Positions 1-11,963 are shown, numbered from the stretch's first letter. The stretch: DNA of 64,000 nt from Henckelia pumila (GCF_033568475.1 NC_133123.1:128188930-128252929), one strand, 5' to 3'. Translations and numbers: made by a program. The notes: generated by a model from the sequence alone, not told the origin.

Positions 1-3000
1 TGGATGCCATGAATCACGCAAAGGGAGCAGAAGCAGGTTTGTGGAGGCAGAGAGGTAATCAGGTGGTATCTCAGCAGCAGAGGCAGTATCAGAACCAACC
101 ATCTCAGTATCAGGATCAGCCACCTCAGCACCAGAACCAGCAGCAGAGGTATGAAGGTGGAAGCAGTGAGGGGAACAGAAAGGATCATTATAAAGCGAGA
201 GGGAAACAGTTCAAGAGGCAGGGGAACAGTTCTTCTAGTTCCAGTGGTTCCAAGAAGTTTGGTTCTGGACAGAGTTCCGAATCATCTTCCTTGTATTGCA
301 GCAAGTGTGGAGGTAAGCACTCGACAGATCAGTGTGTAGGAGTCTTCGGGAACTGCAACACTTGTCAGCAACCGGGACATTTTTCCAAGGTATGCCCTCA
401 GCGTAACAAAGATCGAGCTCAGAGTGGAAGTTCATCTCGACCTACAGCTCAGCCTGAGAGGCAGTCTTTTGCAGTGCACTCTTTCTAGCCTCAGCAGCAG
501 AACAGACAGGGAGGTAACTCTAGTGCGAACCAGCCTCCGAGACAGCAGGCACGAGTCTTTGCTCTGACAGAGGATCAGGCTCAGGCAGCACCTGACGATG
601 TTATAGCAGGTAACTGTTTGATTTTCGGTTATTCTGCTCATGTCTTGATAGATACAGGTGCTTCTCATTCCTTTATCTCTGAGAAATTTGTGTTATTGCA
701 TGCTTTGCCTACTGAGTTGTTGCCTACTATAGTAGCTGTTACTTCACCTTTGGGTGGAGGAATTTTTTCTGTCAGATTAGTCAGGAACTGTGAACTGTGT
801 TTTGAGGGTAATATTTTAGAGTTCGACTGTATTGTACTTGGGCTGTCAGATTTTGATTGTATTGTCGGTATCGATGCTTTAACCAAGTACAGGGCAACAG
901 TCTATTGTTTTCTGAAAGTTGTCAGGTTCAGACCTGAAATGGCAGACGAGTGGAAATTATTTGGTAAGGGTTCTCGATCTAGAATTCCTTTGATTTCAGT
1001 GTTATCTATGACTCGTTTGTTACAGAGAGGTGCAGAGGGCTTTTTGGTCTATGCAATTGATGTACTGAAATCTAGCCCCGAATTGGTTGATATACCAATG
1101 GTTAGAGATTTTGCGGATGTGTTTCCGGAAGATGTTCCTGGATTACCGCCTATTCGAGAGATCGAATTCAGCATCGATTTGGTGTCAGGTACTCAACCTA
1201 TTTCCAAAGCTCCTTATCATATGGCACCTATTGAATTGAGAGATTTGAAGGAGCAGCTTGAGGATTTGATTGCCAAGGGATACATCCGACCTAGTGTATC
1301 GCCTTGGGGTGCTCCTGTTCTGTTTGTTCGGAAGAAGGATGGTTCTATGCGGCTTTGTATCGACTATCGTCAGTTGAATCAGGCTACAATCAAGAACAGG
1401 TATCATCTACCCCGAATAGATGACCTTTTTGATCAGCTACAGGGTTCTTCTGTCTATTCTAAGATTGATCTGAGATCAGGCTATCATCAGCTGAGAGTGC
1501 GAGAGGAATATGTTCCTAAGACCGCATTCAGAACGAGGTATGGTCATTTCGAGTTTATAGTCATGTCGTTCGATTTGACTAACGCTCCAGCAGTTTTTAT
1601 GGGTTTGATGAACCGTATCTTTCAGCGTTATTTAGATGAGTTTGTTATTATCTTCATCGATGATATTCTTATCTATTCGAAGAACCGTACTGACCATGCA
1701 GAGCACTTGAAGATCGTCTTGCAGATTTTGCGAGTTAAGCAGTTGTTTGCCAAACTATCTAAATGTAAATTCTGGTTAGATCGAGTTGTATTTCTCGGTC
1801 ATATTATTTCTGGAGATGGGATTTCTGTCGATCCCAACAAGATTGAAGCGGTTATGAATTGGCCTAGACCGACATCAGTACCTGAGATCCGAAGCTTTAT
1901 GGGTTTAGCTGGTTATTATCGCCGATTCATCGAGGGTTTCTCTTCTATTGCCAAGCCAATTACCCAGCTGACTCAGAAGAATGCGCCTTTTATCTGGACT
2001 GCAGATTGCGAGGTTAGCTTTGTTGATCTGAAGAGGAGACTGACCAGTGCTCCGATTCTTTCTATTCCGAAAGGTACTGGAGGTTTTACCGTGTATTGCG
2101 ATGTTACTAACCATGGCTTAGGATGTGTTCTTATGCAATATAAGCATGTGATAGCGTACGCATTGAGGCAGCTGAAGCCGCACGAGACTCATTATCCGGT
2201 TCATGATCTGGAACTAGCTGCGATCGTCTTTGCTCTGAAGATCTGGCGTCATTATCTTTATGGTGAGTCTTTCGAGATCTTTTCTGACCATAAGAGCCTT
2301 AAGTATTTGTTTTCACAGGCAGAGCTGAATATGAGACAGAGATGATGGTTAGATCTATTGAAGGATTTCGACTGTGAAATCAAGTATTATCCGGGAAAGT
2401 CGAATGCAGTTGCAGATGCCTTGAGCCGAAAACTTTGTTCTCTATCTCTTTCGACTATCGGTGTTTCTCAGTTGATCGATGATTGTTGCACTTCTAGTTT
2501 AGAGTTTGAAACAGATAGGAAGACTATCAGAGTGTTTGCTATTCAAGCCGAGCCGGAGTTGTTTGTTGCGATCAGAGAAGCACAGAAGTCTGAGCTGAGC
2601 ATTCAAGTTTCAGTAGAGAAAGTCAGATCGGGTCATCAGTCTGAATTCCAGGTTAGAGATGACGTTTTGTTCGTAAATAACCGTATTGTTGTGCCTGATA
2701 TTTCGGAGTTGAGACAGCGTATTCTCCGAGAGTCTCATTGCAGTCGGTTCAGTGTTCATCCTGGAGGTCGTAAGATGTACAACGATCTGAAGAACCAGTT
2801 CTGGTGGAAGAGAATGAAGAGCGATGTTGCGAGGTTTGTATCTCGGTGTTTGAATTGTCAGCAAGTGAAAGCAGAGCGGAAGCGACCGGGTGGTCTATTG
2901 CACAGTCTATCTGTACCTGAATGGAAATGGGATCATATTTCTATGGATTTCGTCATGAAGCTACCGCGATCTGTTCGAGGATGCGATGCTTTTTGGGTAG

Positions 3001-3979
3001 TGATCGACCGATTGACGAAGTCTGCTTGTTTTATTCCGTATAGGATGACGTATCGTCATGATCAGATGGCTGAGTTATATGTTAGCAATGTTGTGAGATT
3101 GCATGGGTGCCGAAGTCGATCGTTTCAGACCGAGACCCTAGATTCACTTTGCACTTATGGCACAGTCTTCAGGAGGCACTTAGTACTCGATTGCATCTGA
3201 GTACAGCTTATCATCCTCAGACCGACGGACAGTCAGAGCGGACTATCCAGACATTAGAGGATATGCTGCGAGCGCTAGTGCTAGACTTTGGCACTAGTTG
3301 GCAAGATTCTTTGCCACTTGTTGAGTTTTCTTACAACAACAGCTTCCAAGCAAGTATCAGTATGGCGCCTTTTGAGGCATTGTACAGTAAGAAATGCCGA
3401 TCTCCATTGTTCTGGGATGATTTGTCCGAGTCACCTGATTTGGGACCGGATATGCTTAGAGATATGGCAGAGCAAGTTAAGATCATTCAGTTGAGAATGA
3501 AGTCAGCTCAAGATAGACAGGAAAAGTATGCAAATGTCAGACGTAGACCTCTGAGTTTCGAACAAGGACACCGTGTATTCCTTAAGATTTCTCTATTCAG
3601 AGGTACTGTCAGATTTGGGAAGAGAGGGAAGTTATCTCCGAGATTCATCGGGTACGAGATTCTTGAGAAGATAGGCGATATTGCCTACAGACTTTCACTT
3701 CCTCCGTCTTTATCTGGTATTCACGACGTTTTTCACGTCTATATGCTGCGAAAGTATCATCCAGATCCTTCTCATATCCTTCAGCCTGACGAATCCGAGT
3801 TAGACGAGACTCTGAGCTATTTTGAACGACCGATTCAGATCCTTGATCGGAAGCAGAAGCAACTCAGAACCAAGTTGATTCCGTTGGTGAAAGTGCAGTG
3901 GAGCCATCACGGGGTCGAGGAAGCGACTTGGGAGACAGAATCCGACATGAGACAACGTTTTCCTGAGTTATTCGTATGA
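1..3979 (+). pseudogene. Broken gag-pol polyprotein of the chromovirus
   Basis: One reading frame from the window edge encodes a Gln-rich gag tail with two CCHC-like knuckles (about 295-333 and 354-395; the second fits C-X2-C-X4-H-X4-C). Next come an aspartic protease with DTGAS (651), reverse transcriptase with the FIDD catalytic box (about 1653), RNase H, an HHCC zinc finger plus DDE integrase, and a chromodomain-like end. Three lesions are visible. An in-frame TAG at 486-488 separates gag from pol. A TGA at 2343-2345 falls inside RNase H. A one-base loss near 3104-3107 shifts the frame in the integrase core, so the end reads from 3107 to 3979. Both stops could have come from C-to-T changes (CAG, CGA), as expected for methylated, silenced DNA; this is inference. 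Other odd residues include MSFD where MSFG is usual in RT. The 5' part of gag is off the window. Confidence 0.92.
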
Positions 3980-4077
3980 CGTGAGTTCTTCTTACTGTCT
4001 TTAGTTCTTTATTCTATCTTATGAGTTGTGATTCGTATTGATTTCGAGGACGAAATTTCTTCTTAGAGGGGGAGAAT

Positions 4078-6036
4078 TGTAACGCCCCGATTTTATCTTA
4101 AATGAGTTTATTTGAGTTAATCGAATATTACAGAGTTCACGAGCCGACTTGATTTTGATCAGGGTCTATTTTGCAAATTTTGGAAATTTCAGAGACTAAA
4201 ACGCAATTTTTGAGTTTTATATATTATCTACACTTGTGTTGACTATTCAAAGCATCCTCCTTCCTCCTCCAACCGAGAGCCTCCATTGTAGACGCCTTCT
4301 TGAGCTTTTGAGCTTTGGGATTTCAGTCCAAGCTCGATCCGGCCGTTGGAATTTAATTCTGAAGGCAGTTTAGCGATCACAGCAGCGAGAGCTTCGTTCT
4401 ATCGTAAGTATTTCTCCTATCAGATACATTCTAGTTTTTGGATGTTGTTAGAATCGTTCGAGATTCGAGTATGTTGTACTTGGCGGAGTTCTGATCGTTT
4501 ATTATATGTCAGTTTTGAAATAGAGCGACGTTCGGAATTGTTTTGATTTTTGGAAGCTATTTTTGAAAGTTTGAGTTTTGAGATTGGTTGGGTTTAAGCT
4601 TTTGTTGTTGTATTAGCATTGATTCGTATTGATATCGATATTGAAATGCTGTTTGCATTTCCGGTTTGTTCAGTTTATAGCCGTTATGCCGTCAGTTTGA
4701 GTTTCGAGATTTCGAACCGTTTTGAGTTATTGAACTTGGCTTGTAAGTTGATCGTGGTTATTGATCATTTATTGTATCTGAACAGATTCGTTTGGACTTT
4801 GTCAAGCCCAGGGTTAACAGCATTTGATCGTCAAGAGTTGGACGAAGATCGGTAAAGAGTTTTCTTTGAGCCGTCGATTGTTGTTTAGATTGTCTAGTAG
4901 TTGATACAATCTTTTGTTGTAGCTTTTCCAGAGTTGGAACTACTTGCCTTGAAAAGTAAAAGCAGTCATCGTTGTGTGGGATAGCATACTCGGGACAGTT
5001 GGTTCTCGAGTTTTCCTTAAAATCACATATTGCATCGATATTGGTTCTAGTTTATGGAACCTGTATTTTGTTGATTATTTGAATGAATTATATGGCTAAG
5101 TTCCTTTTGTTCCCATATGCATTCATATAGAGCCAGCACTATTGTTTCGATGGGCAGAACAGCCCTTTTGTTAGACGTTTGGGAGCTATAGTCGAGTGGC
5201 CTATGACGTAGTCGTTGCGCCTAGTGCTAGCATACTCATTATAGTTGCTCAAAGTCTAGAAGAGTGGGATACGTGGCACCACCTCGATTGTGAGAGTCGG
5301 TGAGTCGTCACGTGATCTTATCCTCGGGATCCCAAAAAGCACAGCAGTAATCCCTCGTTTATCAGAATTGATATCTCGATTTAAAGACATGCATTTCATT
5401 ACGTTGTTAATTGATCTTGTATTTCCTTGGAAGCATGTTGTTTGATTGTATTACTTGTTATGTTGCTTTTACTGGAAATATCATTCTCACTGGTTATCCG
5501 GCTGTTGCTTTGTTTTGTATGTGTACTTGGCAATAGGAGGGGCAGGATCAAGTCAGCGTAGACCTGGTTAGCGTCAAGAGCAAGAGATAGAAGTGAGACT
5601 CGTTTAGAAGTCGAATCAGCATGTCAATCTAGTTTATGTTTTGGGATCATGTTTTGTCATTCGAACTTTTCGTTTTGTATTGTAAGCAAGAATCGATGTA
5701 GGTACTACCGAATCGAATGTTTTTCTTCCCTAAACTGTTCTTGTATTGTTATTGGCTTATCAGATACTTTAAATGCAAGTGTTTAGGTTTGGTTGGATTT
5801 CTTTTCGGTGCCTTAGATTTCTGGGTGAGAGGACGGCGCGGGCGCGCGGCCTCTTGGCAAGGTTAAGGCGCAGGCGAGCGTTCTGAGAGCGCGGGCGCGC
5901 TGGTTTTGGCGAGGCGCGGGCGCGCGAACGTCCTTTTTTAAAAAAAAATTATTTCTTTGGTTGCTTCTAATCTTGGTTCTTGTATGCTTATCGGTTGTTT
6001 TGTCCGAGATTAGTTGTTTAGAAACGAGGTCTCACA
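4078..6036 (+). repeat. 3' LTR of the chromovirus (LTR A, 1959 bp)
   Basis: Starts TGTAACGCCCCGA directly after the purine-rich run AGAGGGGGAGA and ends CGAGGTCTCACA. It holds no credible gene; short open frames at 4346-4855 are chance. A GC-rich cassette at 5835-5926 contains four short modules of the type GCGCGGGCGCGC. The same LTR family occurs in reverse at 7075-9121 with matching start and end but a different cassette. Confidence 0.9.
5835..5926 (+). repeat. GC-rich palindromic cassette in LTR A
   Basis: Four modules (about 5835-5849, 5868-5880, 5888-5901, 5913-5926) resemble GCGCGGGCGCGC, near-palindromic and CpG-rich in otherwise AT-rich DNA. The cassette lies about 110 bases before the LTR end, the same place as the unrelated cassette of LTR B. 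Confidence 0.75.
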
Positions 6037-7028
6037 CTATTTCTAGTCAATTTAACCTTGTGTTAATTATTAGAGTGATCGAAATCAATTTCTCCTCTGT
6101 CTACTTAGAATCGATTAACATGCAAGCAAACAATTGACCAGATCATTCACAAGACAAATATAAATCTAATAATCAATAATATAAAACCAAATTTGAAAAA
6201 TCCCAAATAAACATTCAAGTTTTCTACATAGATTTTTTCGACCCAATCACGTGGCCTTGATTGAAAGGAAAATGCTACTCAATAAATAAAATTATGATTC
6301 AAACAAAGTTTTAATCATGAACTAAAATAATAAGAACAAAAAGAACAAAAAAAAAAGATGAAATTTTCACTCCCAAAGCCTGTAGCCGCCGTCTCTCCTG
6401 TGATAGAACACGTTTGGAACCTTCATCTGATGATAAAAATCCTATTTATATTCCCCAAATCTTCAAAATATTGCACCCTTTGCGATCAAGAATTTTCCAA
6501 AAATAAAACTTTGTACGTATTTCTCGCTCAAGCGCGTAAAGGTACGCTCGAGCAAGACATCTTATGTCTCGTCAATTTTCCTGCCCGTATTTCTCGATCA
6601 AGCGCGTAAAGGTGCGCTCAAGAGAGTTGTTTTCTTCCCCAAATCTAAAAATTTTGCGACATGCACGTGCCCCGTGTCTGGATCCGTGCATACCTACTTT
6701 CCAGCGCGCAGTTTTCTTGAAAAAATCATATCTTGAGTTCTAGCTGTCAGATCGAGCTGAAATTTGGACAGCAGCTTCAAAACATCTTGAAATTCATTTT
6801 GAGTAGTGGATATTGGATTTGGATCTATTTAAAATAAAAAAAATAATTTTTGTATCATGGATGCTCCGTAATTCATTCTTCAAAAATCTATTTTTTTACA
6901 AAATTAACCCGAAGAGTGAAATGCACACATATGCAATAAATCACATAAAAACACGATGAGACGATACGAATGTATGCAAAATAATCATAAAAATAACATA
7001 AAATAATGCATACAAAATGCACTTATCA
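6037..7028 (-). repeat. Tat/Athila-like LTR fragment (reverse)
   Basis: Read on the minus strand it begins at 7028 with TGATAAGTGCATTTTGT, a start familiar from Tat/Athila-type Ty3 LTRs, and continues to the chromovirus insertion at 6037. It has no coding capacity. GC-rich modules near 6525-6615 (two copies built on CTCGMTCAAGCGCG and its near-inverse) recall the cassettes in other LTRs here. The right edge abuts copia coding sequence at 7029. The family name is an inference from the terminus. Confidence 0.6.
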
Positions 7029-7074
7029 TTAACCTTCTAACGAGATATAGCTCTTCTCCAACCCGAAGACATTG

Positions 7075-9121
7075 TGTGAGACCTCGATTCTACTCATCTA
7101 ATCTCGGAATAAACAATAATTAAGCAAACAAGATCCAAGATTAAAAGCAAAGGAAATATTTTTTTTTCTTTTAAAAGGGCTGCGCTCGATCGCATGTACT
7201 CGTGTGATCGAGCGCACCATCCAAAAAAACACACTGTCGGGAAAAATTGGAGGTGTCGCTCTCGAGCACATGAATTCGTGCGATCGAGCGCGCCCTCCTG
7301 CGCTATCTTCTGTCCAAGAATAAAAGGGGATGCACTCGATCGTGCCAACTCGTGCGATCGAGCGCACCTTGAGCTCAGAAAAACATCAGAAAACAGAACA
7401 ATTTTTTTCCAACTTTCAACAACAATTCAAAATATAAATTACAACATGCAAGCATCAATATTCAATAACCAAAGTCGACTTATTCAATACAACAAATTGA
7501 GTCTAAAAGCTCTCAAAACAAACTAGATTGCCATGCAATTTCATTTCTAAACTGAGTCTCACTTCTATCACTTCCAACTTGATCTAGTCATGCAGCTTCT
7601 GACTCGCTCATGCCCCACCTGTTTCCAAGTACACATACAAAACAAGACAACAGCGATAAATTCGATGAGAATACAATTCCCAGTAAAAGAGACAAAACAT
7701 GCATTTCAAATAATATATCGAACGCGATATATAAAACAACCAAACAATTAATTCTAATAGCATGTCAATAACTCCAAATCAAATGCATAAATGCAATGCA
7801 TGTCTTTAAAGCCAGGATTATCAAGTCTGGATAATCACAAGGTAAAAGTTCTCTTCTCTCATTTGGGATCCCGAGGACAAAATATCACCAACACACCGAC
7901 TCTCCCGATCGAGGTGGACGATGCATATTTTACTCCTCTAGATTTTGGGAACTTATAGAGAGCGTTTTTCGACAATTGGTAAAAAAAATCTGCTAACCAA
8001 TGTCACTCAACTATAGTCCACAAAACATCTAACTCCTCTGGGCCTCTCTTGCCCGCAAAACAAGGGTAATTGGCTCAATATGAATGCAATGCAAATCATA
8101 AATCATTCAACTGACTTCAAGTAAAAACAGATAACATGCAAGTATGTGATTTCCTCGGGACTCTCGAATAAAACTCCAATTCGAGAACTCATCTCATTCC
8201 AAACGATGTCATATCTTACCTCTTCTTGATTCAACGAAGCTGAAATCCAGACAAGCTACAAGCACAAAAGGTTAAATCAAACATTATTCGAATCAAGTCA
8301 AAGAATAAGGTAACCTCGATACCAAACCTTGATCAATTCTTCAACGATTCAAATTTCTGTTAATTCCGGACTCCAAGATCTGCAACTAAATCTGAAAGGA
8401 GATATAAAAGAATTCCAAAGTCAATCCATCCAATTCAAACCATTCAAACTCAATTCCAACTCCTAAATCCAAAATCTCATCAATATAAACGATTGATATT
8501 CCAAAACTCAAACTAGCGGCATAACGGCTATAACTGGTCAAACCGGAAATACAGACAGTAGTACAGCATCTCAAACAACTCATATCAATGCTAAAACCAC
8601 AATAAAGGTTCAAACTCAACAAATCTGAAAACTCAATTTTTAGAATAAACTTCCAAAATTCCTAACAATTCTGAACAACGTCCTAATTCAAAACCGACTG
8701 AGAATAAACGATCAGAACTCTGCCAAGAACAACGTGCTCGCAACTCAATCGATTCTAACAACATCCTAAAAATAAAACGAATCTGATCGGAGAAATACTT
8801 ACGATAGAACGAAGCTCTCGCAGCCGTGATCGCTAATCTGCCTTCAAAATGAAATTCTATCGGACGGATCAAGCTCGGGATAAAATCCCAAGAGCTTGAG
8901 AGGCGTTAATGGCGGTTTGGAGCGTTGGAGGATAAAGTAAAATGGAGTGAAGGAGAAGTCAAAGTTGCTTAAATATCTAACAATCTCCAAATTTTCGTTT
9001 TAGTCCTTGAAAATTCCGAAATTTGCAAAAAGGACTCTCATCAAAATCAAGTCGGCTCTTAAACTCTGTAATCTCTGATTATCTCAAATAAAATCAATTA
9101 AGATAAATTCGGGGCATTACA
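7075..9121 (-). mobile_element. Solo LTR B of the chromovirus family (2047 bp, reverse)
   Basis: On the minus strand it runs from TGTAATGCCCCGAA (9121) to CGAGGTCTCACA (7075), matching both ends of LTR A and much of its interior. It is flanked by a perfect 5-bp duplication CATTG (7070-7074 and 9122-9126). Removing the LTR and one CATTG restores the copia reading frame across the junction, so this is a genuine insertion reduced to a single LTR, presumably by LTR-LTR recombination. Its palindromic cassette lies at 7185-7370. Confidence 0.95.
7185..7370 (-). repeat. Palindromic cassette in solo LTR B
   Basis: Three hairpin-capable modules (about 7188-7219, 7256-7292, 7330-7367) have arms of the type TGCGCTCGATCG and CGATCGAGCGCA around 7-12 base loops such as TGTACTCG. 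They sit at the LTR position where LTR A has GCGCGGGCGCGC modules. Copy 2 of the duplication carries the same cassette at about 21767-21950. Confidence 0.8.
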
Positions 9122-9811
9122 CATTGGAATGATGTAAAACACATATTTCGGTACATTCGTGGTACAACTGACATGGGTTTGTTTTATTCGAAAAAATCAA
9201 ATTTTTCTTTATTAAGATATGCAGATGCAAGCTATCATTCATATCCACATAAAGCCAACTCTCAAACAGGTTATGTGTTTACACGATGGGGCACTTCTAT
9301 ATCATAGAAGTCGACAAAGAAAAATTTAACAGCGACATAATCACTCAGAGCTCATTTCAATGCACGAAGTAAGTCGAGAATGTATATGGTTGAGCTCTAT
9401 AAAACAACATATTCAAGAATCATGCAGACTACAGACAACAAAACATAGTTCGACAACTATATTCGAAGATAATGTTGTTTGTATTGCACAATTAAAGGAA
9501 GGATATATTAAAGGCGATCGAACGAAACATATTTTGCCAAAGTTCTTATACATGCACGAACTTTTGAAGAAATGTGATATTGATGTCCAACAATTCGTTC
9601 CAATGACGATGTAGCTGATTTATTCACAAAAGCATTACCGACATCAACATTCAAGAAATTGATGCAAAATATTGGGATGCATCAATTAAAAAACCTTCGG
9701 TGATTGAAATCGGGGGGACTATCATCTTCGTTAAGATTTTTTTCACTAGGTTTTACTGACAAGATTTTAACGTGGCAACATTGGACTCTCCACTAATCAT
9801 TTAAGGGGGAG

Positions 9812-9986
9812 TGTTATATGTATAGATGATATTTATATGATTGATTTGATTGTAATATTCTTTTTGTGTAATCATCTCTCTATTCTATAAATAAACATGT
9901 GTAATTGAAATGAGACATAATTGATTTTACTTATCTTTTATCTATTTCATTCTCTCCTCTCATTATCTTTCCTCTTTTATCTAACA
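9812..9986 (+). repeat. Short 3' LTR of the copia remnant (175 bp)
   Basis: Begins TGTTATATGT just after the purine tract AAGGGGGAG and ends TCTAACA, giving TGTTA/TAACA termini. It includes a TATA-like CTATAAATAAA near 9884-9894. No second LTR is visible because the 5' half of the element is gone. Confidence 0.75.
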
Positions 9987-11675
9987 ATGTTATAATATAA
10001 CTATTTTTTTCCAATATTAATCAAATGTGTTGTTTTTCCTCGACGGACTTTGACTTTTTCTACTCATAATTTCGCTGATTTGGGCTGACTTCACTTCGAA
10101 AGCCCATTATCACAATTAATTTTTTTAACCTACTAACGGTTGTCCAGATTCGTTTATTTTGGGATCAAACACTTTTCTTGTAATTGTCTGATTCCTAATT
10201 AAGCTAATCAACTGCTTAAACAAGTTTAATTGGTCAAAAAATGATTAAAGAATCTTCAATTGGGTTTAATGAGTTGAAAATCGGATTTAGGACCAATAAT
10301 GGTCCAGAGAGCCCCAAGTTTTTGGGCAATTTGGAAGCTCCGAAGAGCAGATCGGAAGTTTTGAACTACATATCGAAAGATTCGATCGCCTTTGGATAAA
10401 AAAGTGTGGGCTTTTTGATTGCTTATTGGACTCGAGGGAGTTCGGAAGCTCCAAAACCCCCAGCTCAGAAGATCTGAACTCTACAAGCACGATGAGTTTT
10501 TCAATCATAGGAAACGCATTCGGTGGATAGAGATCGGATGCTCCAAATATACGATCAAACGTTCCGAACTCAGATCGGAAGTTCCGATCGTTGCCTATAA
10601 ATAAAGGTTCGAGATAGTCATTTCATTTTCCAATTCCTCACTTCCCCGTTTTGTTCCAATCTGCTTATAAGGGCTTATAAATGTTGTCTCGAAGTCCGGA
10701 CGATAACGGAGCGCTACCAAGATCGTAGCGGAGCTGTGCCTATGGTTTGAGTCTATCGCCATCAGTAGACTGACGACAAACACATGTATAAGTCTATAAT
10801 CTAATTAGTTTTTGGGAGTATCTATTAGTCTAGTTGAAGTTTTTAGTATGCAATGAGTGATATGGTAATTACTTGCTTATAGTCTTGGACTTGTGAGCCA
10901 AAATTTCTAGGTTGCTTGAGTACAGGTATAGACGTATTATCTGAGATATCTTGGTTGAGTATGCATGTTTTATGTTTGCATGTTTATATTGCGTGTTTTA
11001 ATTACATATATTATTTCTGATTTTTAAGTTGCATGCATTATCATGTTGAGTCTGTATCTTGATAAAATTTGTAGTGTGGTCGCTCAATCCCGTATTTTTG
11101 AGTGGATGGTTGGATCCATTAGTCTGGGACCAGGTCACATATATCCACAGATTGCTTCTGGTGTGTGAGCCACTTCCTGATGCGATGGCTCATTGTGCTA
11201 CATATCATGACGTCACTTGACTGAACAGAGTTTACCGTGATAAATTTTTGGTACCCGTACATTTGCATTCACACCCATAGCATGTGTATACTCATAATTT
11301 TGTACTGAACCTTGTTATCGCTAATGTCTTTGGTTTTGTCTTGAAAACTCATTTCACGGGGGTAGGGCTTAGGTTGGACGGACCCGGAGGGAGTGGTCGT
11401 TGAAGTTGCAGTTGTTCTGTGGATCATGATTTGTTTCCAGTCTCAGGTTGATAAAATTTTAGTATTGTTTTGTCGATGGGGTTGTATAAACTATATTTCA
11501 CCTTGGGTTTTAGGGCCGATTGATTTGTTATAAGGTTTACTTGCTGATGTTTTAATTTGTTTTCATACTTTAAGATTTAATTACATGTTATTAATGTTAT
11601 GTAAAGATGATCCGGGAACGTGTCACTACTGTGGGTGCAATAATTGTTCCTATTTGATCGAGCGATCGAACATAA
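9987..11675 (+). repeat. Probable LTR or LTR-derived stretch, unclassified
   Basis: No gene. A TATA-like CCTATAAATAAAGG at about 10594-10607 sits downstream of irregular modules (10335-10585) built on GGAAGCTCC and on GATCGGAAGTTCCGATC, which can pair within themselves. The tail near 11600-11620 (GGGAACGTGTCA) resembles a plant LTR end. I could not find both termini or a target duplication, so a solo LTR, a fragment or several pieces are all possible. Confidence 0.4.
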
Positions 11676-11963
11676 TTGTAGGACCGAGCGCTTGCCGCTT
11701 TACCAAAAGTTATAGCTGGTGATAATGTTGCAATTCAAATCTTTTAAACCGCACATCAGCTCAAGTGTCATAGTTCGGTCGCTAGCTTTTGGTAAAGCGG
11801 CAAACACTTAGACCTACATGCAATTGGTATTAGAGCTAAGGACATGGGTTCGATTCTCATTGATTGTAAGAAGTGCAATTATTGGGAGGGACTGATTTAA
11901 GTTGCGCCATTACCACTAGTTAGCTATAACTTTTGGTAAAATAGCAAGCGTTTGGTCCTACAA
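11676..11963. mobile_element. Foldback element with tRNA-like core
   Basis: Two 42-base arms (11676-11717 and 11922-11963; starts TTGTAGGACC, ends GGTCCTACAA) are inverted copies differing at about five positions, all transitions. A third inverted partial arm lies at 11784-11817. The core contains TGGTATTAGAGC (about 11826) and GGTTCGATTCTC (about 11847), resembling a tRNA-derived or initiator-Met PBS motif and a Pol III B box. No clear target duplication. Copy 2 keeps only the part from 11816 onward. Confidence 0.6.

Larger units (their letters stand above)
1..6036 (+). mobile_element. Ty3/gypsy chromovirus (Tekay/Del-like), 3' portion with 3' LTR
   Basis: The retrotransposon enters the window inside gag and runs through protease, reverse transcriptase, RNase H, integrase and a chromodomain-like tail to a polypurine tract (about 4064-4077) and its 3' LTR (4078-6036). 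The order PR-RT-RH-INT is that of Ty3/gypsy, and the C-terminal ATWE segment after the integrase is typical of plant chromoviruses. The target duplication after the LTR would be CTATT (6037-6041). The matching uninterrupted site survives in the duplicated block at 20619-20623, which supports the boundary. The 5' LTR and the start of gag lie outside the window. The element is dead (see the gag-pol entry). Confidence 0.93.
7029..9811 (+). pseudogene. Ty1/copia RT-RNase H remnant, split by a solo LTR
   Basis: Bases 7031-7074 encode the end of a copia reverse transcriptase (NLLTRYSSSPTRRH). The frame resumes at 9127 after the solo LTR, completing a Trp codon and continuing VKHIFRYIRGT, then the copia RNase H region with its YADA, EDN and IKGDRTKH motifs to about 9650. 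Everything upstream of NLL has been replaced by the reverse Tat-like LTR. Breaks include a TAG near 9308-9310 where Trp is usual, at least one frame change before 9360 and a one-base loss near 9590-9600. The element ends in a purine tract (9803-9810) and a short LTR. It is a fossil with no product. Confidence 0.88.

Noticed and set aside
486-488. Programmed stop-codon readthrough between gag and pol
   Set aside because: Two other disabling lesions (TGA at 2343, base loss near 3105) make simple decay more likely.
7098-7526. Open frames on both strands rich in Arg/Ser/His
   Set aside because: They arise from the CpG-rich palindromic cassette of solo LTR B; the same frames recur in copy 2 because of the duplication.
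9360-9614. Independent small gene
   Set aside because: It is the RNase H C-terminal part of the copia remnant in one of its broken frames.
11820-11860. Functional tRNA gene
   Set aside because: Only A/B-box-like motifs are present; no cloverleaf or acceptor stem could be drawn, and the segment lies in a foldback element.
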